DNA from: Candidatus Aenigmatarchaeota archaeon
Lineage (GTDB): Archaea > Aenigmatarchaeota > Aenigmatarchaeia > GW2011-AR5
DNA: 9,456 nucleotides
Assembly: GCA_016202845.1 (NCBI GenBank)
Contig: JACQNW010000079.1
Span: 1 to 9,456, forward strand
Reading direction: 5' to 3'
Under the pieces are notes generated by a model, which was not told the DNA's origin, did no database searches, and was given only the letters and a program-made list of their open reading frames with translations. The translations under genes and the position numbers were made by a program. Shown piece by piece: positions 1 to 6,280 of this stretch; the stretch's first letter is position 1; every line of letters starts with the position of its first letter.

Positions 1-1
1 C

Positions 2-697
2 AAAGATTTTTCAAAAAATCCTATGGTTGCTGATGCTGTTATAAGAAATTTGGAAATCATTGGAGAAGCTGTAAAGAACATGCCAGGCACTATAAAGAGT
101 ACGCGTCCTAACGTGCCATGGAAAAAAATAGCCGGCATGCGGGATGTGCTTATACATGAATATTACGGAGTAAGTTTGGAAAGGGTATGGAAAGCCTTGG
201 AGAATGATCTTTCAAAACTTAAAACTGATATAACAAATATTAAAAATTCCCTGACTGCTCTGGAAAGAACTCTTATAATAATAAAGCCTGACGGAGTTCG
301 CAGGAAACTTTCAGAAAAAATAGTCGAAAGATACACAAAAGCCGGTCTCAAAGTTGTAGCACAGAAAAAGCTTCATGCAGACAAGTCTCTTCTGACAAAG
401 CACTATTCAGCCCATGTCGGCAAGCCGTTTTTTGAGGGACTTCTGAGATTCATGTCTTCAGGCGAAGCCATTGCTTGCGTGCTTGAAGGCAAAAATGCTG
501 TGCAGGAAGTCAGAAGAATTACAGGCGTCACTGACCCAAGCAAGGCTGATAAAGGGACTATAAGGGGAGATTTTGGCATTGATTCTGCTGAAAAAGCAAA
601 TTCTGAAAACAGGTCTATCGAGAATTTAGTCCACGCTTCCGGTACGCCAGAAGAGGCAAGAGCAGAAATCAAGCTGTGGTTTCCTGAATTGCATTAA
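2..697 (+). CDS. ndk: HepT-like (DUF86) domain fused to nucleoside diphosphate kinase, 5' partial
   Basis: The frame is open to the left edge, and residues before the first ATG (position 23) continue the HepT pattern, so the true start lies upstream and about 40 N-terminal HepT residues are missing. Numbered from that ATG, residues 1-70 are HepT-like (AVIRNLEIIGEA, PWKKIAGMRDVLIHEYYG) and carry the RX4HXY motif (R40, H45, Y47) of HepT RNase toxins; in MntA/HepT pairs that Tyr is AMPylated by the antitoxin. Residues 80-224 are a full-length NDK: KPDGVRR, GVTDP..AD.GTIRGDFG, and catalytic His204 in NLVHAS. NDK transfers the gamma-phosphate between nucleoside triphosphates and diphosphates through phospho-His. 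The junction LERTLIIIKPDG aligns with a normal NDK start MERTL, with CTG (260-262) where ATG is expected and no Shine-Dalgarno before it. It is therefore either a true fusion or an NDK using a CTG start. Both domain calls are firm; the fused state is less certain. Confidence 0.88.
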   Translation, partial: KDFSKNPMVADAVIRNLEIIGEAVKNMPGTIKSTRPNVPWKKIAGMRDVLIHEYYGVSLERVWKALENDLSKLKTDITNIKNSLTALERTLIIIKPDGVRRKLSEKIVERYTKAGLKVVAQKKLHADKSLLTKHYSAHVGKPFFEGLLRFMSSGEAIACVLEGKNAVQEVRRITGVTDPSKADKGTIRGDFGIDSAEKANSENRSIENLVHASGTPEEARAEIKLWFPELH

Positions 698-2148
698 TAG
701 GCAGAGCCATAACCCCACAATTCCCTGTCCCGTGAAGCATTCTCCTGCTCAGCCTCGTCACCCAAAGGCAGGGCAAGTATATCTGCAGGCTTTAGCCTGT
801 TTGCAGCAGCAAAATCCTTTACCTCGGTTTCATAGGTCGGCCATGGATGCGGCATTTCAATTTTTTTTGTTTCTGCGGTTGCTTTTGCATCTATTGCCAA
901 AGATTTTCTCCATGAGCCAAAGTCAGGCCTTAAGCCGTATCTGGCAGCAAGCACCCTGCCCCGCGCCCTGCTTTTTGGCGGGTAGCTTCCAGACTGCTCC
1001 ATGTTTTTGAACATTACATCCACATATCCGGCATCAGCAAGCTTGTCATAAACCGATTCTCTTTCGCCTTCCCTGTCCAGCTTGTGGTAAAGCATTTCCT
1101 GCTCGCGCATGCGCCCTGTTGGATCACGCTTGCTTTTTTCCTTCATTTCGCCAAACCACCAAAGCTTTGTTGCCCAGTCATATTCTCTCCTCAATTCCAT
1201 GTAGTCGCCAGACTTTAGCGCTTCAACAAGATGTTGCCATTTTCTTATGACAGGCGTATTATGGGTGCGGCTTGCAGCCCGTTCAGTGAAATACATTTGC
1301 GCTTCAGGCAGCGTCATCTTTGTATTTTTGCCATCAACAATCGCGTCCATCTTGAAGCTCCCAAAATTGTCATAGCTGTAAGGCAGCTCATGAAATATCC
1401 TGAGGATTTCTCCATAATCTGCGCGTATATCTGCTAAACCGTCCTCTATCAGGTCAAGAACAAGCGAGGTCACGGCTACGCTCAGGCACCGCTGTCTTTG
1501 TGACATCAATGCGTCCTGCACCGCTATCTGCAGCCTGTCCTCTTTGCCATGCGAGCCTTTCATGAAAGCTATGCATGTTTCAATGCCGCCCTTTCCGCTG
1601 TTAATGTAAAAGACAGAGCTATCCTTAATGGTGCGCCTTCCGGAGTCAAGCGTCACAAAACCATGCCTTTTTGACACCCTGTAATCTCCCTTCAGATCAA
1701 TGTGGCCGCTCCCGTAAAGGGGCGGTGATATTGCAAGAAAAAAATCAAGCACTTCAGTGCCATGACTGGGATGATTATTCCTATCAAGCATAAAAATTTC
1801 CATCGCTTTGCCATCATACCCAAGGCTGACTGAATAATTTGTGTGATGCCCGTGCGAAACCTCTTCTTGATGGCCGGCGCCATGGCCTTTGTAAACTAAT
1901 CGCGTGGCTGAAGTCTTGTAAATAGACCCCTTCGTGTGTCCGAGCACAAAACCCTGCCCTGCCCACTCCCTTATGACAAGCTCTCCAGGCGTGCGTGTTT
2001 CAGGAGTAGAGTATTCGCCATACTCCATGTCTTTGTAAAATCTTCCGCCGTCAGGAGTCAGCAAGCTTGTCCCGTACTCTGGAAGTTCTTCGTCGCTTCC
2101 AAGCGAAGAAACATATTCCGCCTCGGAGCCGTATGATCTTTCCTTCAT
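694..2148 (-). CDS. PafA/Dop-family (Pup ligase / depupylase-like) protein
   Basis: A 484-residue protein colinear with the Pup ligase PafA and depupylase Dop, which use ATP/Mg to attach or remove the small modifier Pup on lysines. Matches in order: GSEAEY (E9, E11) for the GxExEYG metal strand; GGRFYKDMEYGEYSTPE for NGARLY.D..HPEY..PE, with D40 at the catalytic Asp and E45/E50 kept; HHTNY (H102, N104) for SHENY; GSG at 146-148; DRLQ...DA followed by TSLVLDLIEDG (227-237), very close to Dop's TALVLDLIEEG; YDWATKL (323-329) for DWPAKL; LYHKLD; PPKSRARGR (390-398) for PPT.TRA..RG; and GSWRKSLAID. Length is normal for the family. Only 31 residues separate E9 from D40, so a Dop-type loop is absent, and the INTRDEPHAD segment is not preserved. 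Probably cytoplasmic. It is convergent with the NDK gene, sharing a 4-bp stop overlap. Family membership is confident; ligase versus hydrolase activity and the substrate are unknown. Confidence 0.82.
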   Translation of the reverse strand: MKERSYGSEAEYVSSLGSDEELPEYGTSLLTPDGGRFYKDMEYGEYSTPETRTPGELVIREWAGQGFVLGHTKGSIYKTSATRLVYKGHGAGHQEEVSHGHHTNYSVSLGYDGKAMEIFMLDRNNHPSHGTEVLDFFLAISPPLYGSGHIDLKGDYRVSKRHGFVTLDSGRRTIKDSSVFYINSGKGGIETCIAFMKGSHGKEDRLQIAVQDALMSQRQRCLSVAVTSLVLDLIEDGLADIRADYGEILRIFHELPYSYDNFGSFKMDAIVDGKNTKMTLPEAQMYFTERAASRTHNTPVIRKWQHLVEALKSGDYMELRREYDWATKLWWFGEMKEKSKRDPTGRMREQEMLYHKLDREGERESVYDKLADAGYVDVMFKNMEQSGSYPPKSRARGRVLAARYGLRPDFGSWRKSLAIDAKATAETKKIEMPHPWPTYETEVKDFAAANRLKPADILALPLGDEAEQENASRDRELWGYGSAY

Positions 2149-2193
2149 GACGCAGAATAGTATTTCCCAAATGGATTAAAATGCTGCGTCATG
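2146..2193. repeat. Perfect 10-bp inverted repeat across the PafA/Dop-like start
   Basis: CATGACGCAG (2146-2155) is exactly repeated in inverse as CTGCGTCATG (2184-2193), separated by 28 bp. The left arm contains the minus-strand ATG (2148-2146) of the PafA/Dop-like gene. The spacer holds the TATA-like box proposed for that gene and a small ATTT/AAAT dyad (2162-2172). It may be an operator bracketing the promoter, or, if transcription begins upstream of 2193, an mRNA hairpin hiding the start codon. The repeat is seen directly; the function is inferred. Confidence 0.6.
2175..2182 (-). promoter_or_regulatory. TATA-like box for the PafA/Dop-like gene
   Basis: On the minus strand ATTTTAAT is centred about 30 bp upstream of the ATG at 2148. 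No Shine-Dalgarno precedes that ATG. This fits a leaderless or nearly leaderless transcript. It is a weak AT-rich match. Confidence 0.35.
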
Positions 2194-2201
2194 CCTCAAC
2201 G

Positions 2202-2235
2202 CTATATATAATTCACTGTCCAATTGTTTGGTGAT
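2202..2235 (+). promoter_or_regulatory. infB TATA box and Shine-Dalgarno
   Basis: CTATATATAA (2202-2211) is a good archaeal TATA box, placing the transcription start near 2230-2235. GGTGAT (2230-2235) matches the anti-Shine-Dalgarno and lies 8 nt before ATG 2244, which decides the start against the in-frame TTG at 2238. The two signals nearly overlap, so the leader is very short and the true start site matters for whether GGTGAT is in the mRNA. The TATA is nearly symmetric and might also serve the divergent gene. Confidence 0.55.
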
Positions 2236-2243
2236 GATTGTGT

Positions 2244-4004
2244 ATGCTTCGCCAGCCTATCATAGCAGTACTAGGCCATGTAGATCATGGAAAAACATCT
2301 CTTCTTGACAGGATTAGGCAAACCGCCATAGCTGCAAAGGAAGCTGGAGGGATTACACAAGCAATAGGCACAACAGAAATACCTGCTTCAGCTGTGAAGG
2401 AAATATGCGACAGCATTCTGAAAAAATTCAGGTTTGACCTTACAGTTCCCGGTCTTCTTTTCATAGACACTCCAGGGCATGAGGCTTTTTCAACTCTTCG
2501 TCATCGTGGAGGCGCAATAGCTGATCTTGCTGTTCTTGTTGTTGATATAATGGAAGGCATAATGCCCCAGACAAAGGAAAGCATTGAGATCCTGAAGGAA
2601 TCAAAAACGCCGTTTGTTGTTGCTGTGAATAAAATAGACAGAATACCAGGATGGAAGATGGAAAATGCAGAATTTTTGCAGGATTATAATCTGCAGTCCT
2701 CAGAGGCACAGGGGGAATTCGAAACTTATTTTTACAAGCTGGTTGAGCAGTTTGATGCCTTTTCTATTCCTGTGGAAAGATTCGACAGGATTACAGATTT
2801 TACCAAAAAAGTGGCAGGAGTTCCCATGTCTACAAAAACAGGGGAAGGCATAGCAGAATTCCTGGCAATATTGATAGGGCTGGCGCAGCAGTTCTTGAAA
2901 AAAGAGCTCGTCAAGACAGATCACAGCGCTGGCATGGTTCTGGAAGTGAAAGAATTCACAGGCATGGGTACAACTTTGGATGCAATAATTTATGATGGCG
3001 AGATCAGCAGGAATGACTTTCTTATCATTTCAAATCCGCCAATGATAGCAAAAGTTCGATCGCTGATGATTCCACAGCCTATGAGGGATATCAGAACTGA
3101 AAAGAAATTCTTGCAGGTTGACAATGCTGTCGCAGCAGCCGGCGTCAAGATTTCAGGCGCCGGCCTGGATGACGTCATAGCAGGGGCAGAAATAAGGACT
3201 GCAAAAAATATGGCTGATGCCGAAAAAATGCTGAATGAGCTTGAACAAGCAAGGGAAGAGGTGGAGGTCAGGGTTGAAGCAGATGGATTGGTGCTCAAAG
3301 CAGACACACTTGGCAGCCTTGAAGCGCTGAAAAAAATATTTTGTGCTCATCCTATTAGGTCTGCAACAATAGGCAGGATATCAAAACGGGATATAATGGA
3401 GGCTGAGGCAAGCCCTGAAAACATTCACAAGGTTGTGGTCGGCTTCAACATAAGCATTTCTCCGGAAAATGAGCTAATGGCAAAGAACAACAAGATAAAG
3501 ATCATTAGATCAGATGTCATATACAAGCTTATCGAAGACTATGAAAAATGGCTTGAGGAGGAGAAGGAAGCAATAAAGAAAAAAGAAATAGACTCTCTTC
3601 CTAGGCCGGCAGTGATCAGGATCCTTCCAGGCTGTGTTTTCCGCGCATCAAATCCCGCAATAGTGGGCTGCGAAGTTTCAGAAGGGCTGATCAAGCCTGA
3701 TGTTGATTTGATGAAAGAAGATGGAAAAGTTGTTGGCCAGGTAAAGCAGATCCAGTCTCAGGGCATTAATGTCGAGTCTGCCAAGACTGCTGAAAAAATT
3801 GCCATTTCCATTTCTTCTGCAGCCGTAGGTCGCCAGATAAAGGAAGGGGATGTTCTTTATACTCACATAAAGAGCAATGTTTACGTCAAGCTGATGAAGA
3901 ATGCAGAGTTCCTGTCAGGATCTGAAAAATCTGCCCTGGAAAAAATCTTCGAAATAGAAAAGCTGAACGACTCAAAGTACGGGATGCAGTCAGCGATTTT
4001 TTGA
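2244..4004 (+). CDS. infB: Archaeal translation initiation factor aIF5B (IF-2)
   Basis: A 586-residue translational GTPase that promotes ribosomal subunit joining and initiator tRNA placement. The N-terminal G domain shows G1 GHVDHGKT (11-18), switch I around GGITQAIGTTEIP, G3 DTPGHE (75-80), G4 NKID (129-132) followed by the archaeal/eukaryotic IPGW, and G5 STKTGEG from about 196. Domain II follows (EVKEFTGMGTTLDAIIYDG), then domain III after an acidic helix (VEADGLVLKADTLGSLEAL), and the C-terminal barrel (LPRPAVIRILPGCVFRASNPAIVG, here only its position matters: roughly 452-475). The size is normal for the archaeal protein and there is no intein, although archaeal infB is a common intein site. 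The start at ATG 2244 rests on GGTGAT 8 nt upstream and on homology beginning right after it. It has its own promoter and is divergent from the PafA/Dop-like gene. Housekeeping gene; high confidence. Confidence 0.97.
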   Translation: MLRQPIIAVLGHVDHGKTSLLDRIRQTAIAAKEAGGITQAIGTTEIPASAVKEICDSILKKFRFDLTVPGLLFIDTPGHEAFSTLRHRGGAIADLAVLVVDIMEGIMPQTKESIEILKESKTPFVVAVNKIDRIPGWKMENAEFLQDYNLQSSEAQGEFETYFYKLVEQFDAFSIPVERFDRITDFTKKVAGVPMSTKTGEGIAEFLAILIGLAQQFLKKELVKTDHSAGMVLEVKEFTGMGTTLDAIIYDGEISRNDFLIISNPPMIAKVRSLMIPQPMRDIRTEKKFLQVDNAVAAAGVKISGAGLDDVIAGAEIRTAKNMADAEKMLNELEQAREEVEVRVEADGLVLKADTLGSLEALKKIFCAHPIRSATIGRISKRDIMEAEASPENIHKVVVGFNISISPENELMAKNNKIKIIRSDVIYKLIEDYEKWLEEEKEAIKKKEIDSLPRPAVIRILPGCVFRASNPAIVGCEVSEGLIKPDVDLMKEDGKVVGQVKQIQSQGINVESAKTAEKIAISISSAAVGRQIKEGDVLYTHIKSNVYVKLMKNAEFLSGSEKSALEKIFEIEKLNDSKYGMQSAIF

Positions 4005-4045
4005 TTTCAAAACTTTATATCTCATCTGTATTTCGTCTTTTGAAA
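3997..4045. terminator. Probable terminator region between convergent genes
   Basis: The 59-bp gap between infB and the 113-residue ORF begins at a T6 run overlapping the infB stop (3997-4002). It contains an exact 8-bp inverted repeat, TTTCAAAA (4005-4012) and TTTTGAAA (4038-4045), followed by T-rich sequence. Archaeal termination relies on oligo-T runs, so this is a reasonable but unproven transcript end for infB. The arms are AT-rich and could pair by chance. Confidence 0.35.
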
Positions 4046-4063
4046 GTTTCTTGGTGCATATGA

Positions 4064-4405
4064 TCAACTGTCTTGCATGCAATTCCTGTCAAGACGCGGC
4101 GGCCATTCGGGCTTTGCAGAGGCAGCCGGCAGATTTGGCTCTTCGTTTAGCTGCAAAGGTGCAATTATTGGACTCATTCTATTTTTTTTCCCTTCGGCCC
4201 TCGCGTAACCAAGCTGAATACTTAGCTCCCTGTTGCCACTGAAATATTCTTTAAAAATCCTTTCTGCATAATGGTCTGCGCCATACCTGCCAACAGAGCC
4301 ATTTCTAACAAATACAAGATACGCCTCAAAGCGTTTTCTCATTGCTTCAGGTGAACAGTCCATGAACAAAAGTTCATAACTGCGCGGCTTTGGTTTATGA
4401 GTCAT
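4064..4405 (-). CDS. Hypothetical protein, 113 residues, coupled to DHFR
   Basis: I do not recognise this family. The ORF is supported by context: only 2 nt separate the DHFR stop (4410-4408) from this ATG, and GGAGAGG (4420-4414, minus strand) lies 8 nt before it inside the DHFR end, so it should be translationally coupled to DHFR. The product is basic in its first half (RKRFEAYLVFVRNGSVGRYG, residues about 23-42, then an amphipathic segment AERIFKEYF), with a Pro-rich tail from about residue 83 that is probably disordered. There is no signal peptide or membrane segment; two Cys (17 and 109) form no metal motif. A cytoplasmic accessory protein is the most that can be said. It is convergent with infB. 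Confidence 0.7.
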   Translation of the reverse strand: MTHKPKPRSYELLFMDCSPEAMRKRFEAYLVFVRNGSVGRYGADHYAERIFKEYFSGNRELSIQLGYARAEGKKNRMSPIIAPLQLNEEPNLPAASAKPEWPPRLDRNCMQDS

Positions 4406-4407
4406 TG

Positions 4408-4929
4408 TTATTTCCTCTCCAGCGTCACAAAGGTATAATCATATGGATTGTCAGAATCCTTTTTATACGCTTCCTTTTCCTTTTCAATCCACTGGTCAGT
4501 GTCAAATTCAGGGAAAAAAGTGTCGCCATCAAAATTATAGTCTATTATTGTAAGGTACATTCTTTGCGCGCGCGGAAGAAATTGCTTGTATAAAGATGCG
4601 CCGCCTATAATAATTATTTCATCCTGTCCTTCTGTTATTTCAAAAACTTCTTCTATGGAATTGGCAACAGTGCACCGGTCCAACGACGCAAAGCGTCCGC
4701 GCAATTCTGCTTCAAAATCTGCATTTCTCGTAAGTATGATATTAGTTCTGTATTTTAGCGGTTTTCCAATCGATTCAAAAGTTTTGCGGCCCATTACAAC
4801 TGTTTTGCCTTTGGTCTTTTCCACGAAGCGTTTCATGTCAGCCTTCATTTTCCACGGGAGCTTGTTCTCAAAGCCTATGACATTGTTCTTTCCGATAGCC
4901 GCAATGATCGAGATGCTCATAGAAATCAT
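4408..4929 (-). CDS. folA: Dihydrofolate reductase
   Basis: Reduces dihydrofolate to tetrahydrofolate with NADPH, recycling the product of ThyA encoded just upstream. Family marks: SIIAAIGKNNVIG at the N-terminus; LPWKMKAD (24-31) with D31 at the catalytic acid of bacterial DHFR; VVMGRKTFESIGKPL (44-58); RTNIILTR (61-68); IIIGGASLY (106-114) for the NADPH-binding GG turn; YLTIIDYNFDGDTFFPEF (125-142), the usual C-terminal block. The length of 173 fits the family (about 160-170). Two starts are possible, ATG at 4929 or ATG at 4920 (residue 4); neither has a Shine-Dalgarno, and homology fits the second slightly better. It appears to begin a separate transcription unit with the 113-residue ORF, since a T-rich tract and a TATA-like box separate it from thyA. 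Confidence 0.95.
   Translation of the reverse strand: MISMSISIIAAIGKNNVIGFENKLPWKMKADMKRFVEKTKGKTVVMGRKTFESIGKPLKYRTNIILTRNADFEAELRGRFASLDRCTVANSIEEVFEITEGQDEIIIIGGASLYKQFLPRAQRMYLTIIDYNFDGDTFFPEFDTDQWIEKEKEAYKKDSDNPYDYTFVTLERK
4414..4420 (-). promoter_or_regulatory. Shine-Dalgarno for the 113-residue ORF
   Basis: Minus-strand GGAGAGG sits in the last codons of DHFR, 8 nt before the ATG at 4405. This is a good match to the archaeal 16S 3' end and supports both the start and translational coupling. Confidence 0.7.
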
Positions 4930-4967
4930 TTTGTAATTAATATTTTTCCCTAGTTTTTTCTTTTCAG

Positions 4968-4979
4968 ATAAATTTATAA
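4968..4979 (-). promoter_or_regulatory. TATA-like box for DHFR
   Basis: Minus-strand TTATAAATTTAT lies 40-50 bp before the DHFR ATG in the 69-bp gap after thyA. It would start transcription near 4948-4950 and leave a purine-rich leader of about 20 nt without an obvious Shine-Dalgarno. Confidence 0.5.
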
Positions 4980-4982
4980 GTC

Positions 4983-4995
4983 GAAAAAGAAAAGG
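4983..4995 (-). terminator. T-rich tract after thyA
   Basis: Reading the minus strand, CCTTTTCTTTTTC begins 4 nt after the thyA stop. Archaeal RNA polymerase terminates at such pyrimidine/T tracts, so this may end the thyA transcript. No stem-loop is present. Confidence 0.4.
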
Positions 4996-4998
4996 CTA

Positions 4999-5829
4999 TT
5001 AGACAGCCATCTGCGCCTTTATCGGAGGATGATACTGGTAATTCTCAAGCTTTATGTCATTCATTGTAAAGCCATTTATGTCCTTTATTTCAGGATTAAG
5101 CCACAGTTTAGGAAGAGGCAGTGGATTTCTGCCCATTTGTTCTTTGACCTGTTCAAAGTGGTTTGTGTAAATGTGTGCATCACCCAGCGTGTGAACAAAT
5201 TCTCCAGGCTGCAATCCTGTGACTTGCGCAACCATGTGCAGGAGCAGGGAATACGATGCAATGTTAAATGGTACGCCAAGGAACATGTCGCATGACCTTT
5301 GGTACATTAGCAAAGAAAGTTTTCCATCGGCCACAAAAAAATGGCTGAATATATGGCAGGGTGGCAGGGCCATTTCGCTTAGTTCACCGGGATTCCATGC
5401 CGTAACAATGATTCGTCTGTCTGTTGGATCACTCTTGATTTTTTCTATTGCTCGTGCAATTTGGTCAACTTCTATTCCATCATGTGCCCGCCAATGTCGC
5501 CACTGGACTCCATATATCCTTCCTAAATCGCCAGGAAATTTTGCCTTTGGTTTCCAGTAATCAGCCTCAGAATTGGCAGTCCATATTGTCTTGTCAGAAC
5601 CAAGGATTTCTCTCAGCCTCCTTTCATTGCCAGAGCCTTCTATAAACCAAAGCAGCTCAGAAACGACAGCTTTCCAGGCAAGTTTTTTTGTAGTGACAGC
5701 AGGAAAGCCGTTTGCCATATTGAATCGCATCTGCATGCCAAAAACAATTCTTGCATCAATGCCAGTCCTGTTTGGCTTATCTGTGCCGTTCTTTAGGATG
5801 TAATCAAGCGCATCAAGATATTGTTTCAT
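4999..5829 (-). CDS. thyA: Thymidylate synthase, folate-dependent (ThyA)
   Basis: Converts dUMP to dTMP using methylene-tetrahydrofolate as carbon donor and reductant, releasing dihydrofolate for DHFR. All key residues are present, shifted by 12 from E. coli numbering except R21: R21 (NRTG), R138-R139 (phosphate clamp, DRRI), catalytic Cys158 in LPPCH, R178-S179 and D181 in QRSCDMF, N189 (the Asn that selects dUMP over dCMP), and H219/Y221 in DAHIY. The 276 residues include the common longer insertion before the YGVQWRHWR block (106-114). The C-terminus QMAV resembles the APVAI tail that closes the active site. No Shine-Dalgarno precedes the ATG; a weak AATTTAAG box (5852-5859) is placed for a leaderless start, or the gene is co-transcribed with the membrane-protein gene 30 bp upstream. 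High confidence. Confidence 0.97.
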   Translation of the reverse strand: MKQYLDALDYILKNGTDKPNRTGIDARIVFGMQMRFNMANGFPAVTTKKLAWKAVVSELLWFIEGSGNERRLREILGSDKTIWTANSEADYWKPKAKFPGDLGRIYGVQWRHWRAHDGIEVDQIARAIEKIKSDPTDRRIIVTAWNPGELSEMALPPCHIFSHFFVADGKLSLLMYQRSCDMFLGVPFNIASYSLLLHMVAQVTGLQPGEFVHTLGDAHIYTNHFEQVKEQMGRNPLPLPKLWLNPEIKDINGFTMNDIKLENYQYHPPIKAQMAV

Positions 5830-5859
5830 TCAAATTGATTATAAACTAAATCTTAAATT

Positions 5860-6279
5860 CTACAAAAATAAGCCCAAGGAATAAACTATGATATTGAAAG
5901 CAAGATTGATTATCAAAAACGCCATGAATCTTCCGCCTATTGCCCTTGCAAAAAGCGTTATCAAAGTTGCCAAGCCAAGATATGCAAACAGTGCAATGAA
6001 AAAGCTGCTGGGTCCAAGAAATGTGGCGATGATTACCGATATTATCTGGCAAGGTATAGCCAGCAATATATAAGGAGCTATTTTTGAATGTATCACAGCA
6101 TGAACAAATGTGATGATAATGGCAAAGATTATTGCATTTGCAGGGCTTGTCAAAGCTATTGCCCACGGCGCGTAGAATAAAAAATCTATTCCTGTCAGTG
6201 TGATTCTTGTCATTAAAAGGTCTACAACAACTGTGAAGATCAGGCAGAATGCTGCAATAAAGATAAAATCAACAGCCAT
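5860..6279 (-). CDS. Small polytopic membrane protein, about five helices
   Basis: A 139-residue, very hydrophobic protein whose family I do not recognise. Likely membrane segments are about residues 3-23, 38-60, 67-88, 90-112 and 117-138, with short loops and few charged residues (D20, R25, D32, H60, H64, K66, R112, R117). It starts 1 nt after the stop of the upstream thymidylate-synthase-like gene, with a strong Shine-Dalgarno (GAGGAGG) 6 nt before its ATG inside that gene's last codons, so the pair is translationally coupled. The size and helix packing could suit a small transporter component such as a substrate-binding S-subunit, but no diagnostic motif supports that. The position between two thymidylate synthase genes makes a link to pyrimidine or cofactor metabolism possible; this is inference only. 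Confidence 0.8.
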   Translation of the reverse strand: MAVDFIFIAAFCLIFTVVVDLLMTRITLTGIDFLFYAPWAIALTSPANAIIFAIIITFVHAVIHSKIAPYILLAIPCQIISVIIATFLGPSSFFIALFAYLGLATLITLFARAIGGRFMAFLIINLAFNIIVYSLGLFL

Positions 6280-6280
6280 T

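Noticed and set aside
732..1437. Plus-strand ORFs opposite the PafA/Dop-like gene
   Set aside because: They lack ribosome sites and recognisable domains, have Cys/Gln/Leu-rich translations and lie wholly antisense to a well-supported gene.
2238..2243. TTG at 2238 as the infB start
   Set aside because: It would leave only 2 nt after GGTGAT; ATG 2244 has ideal spacing and matches the family N-terminus.
2244..4004. Intein in archaeal infB
   Set aside because: The G-domain motifs are contiguous, the length is normal, and no splicing-junction Cys/HN pattern interrupts the protein.
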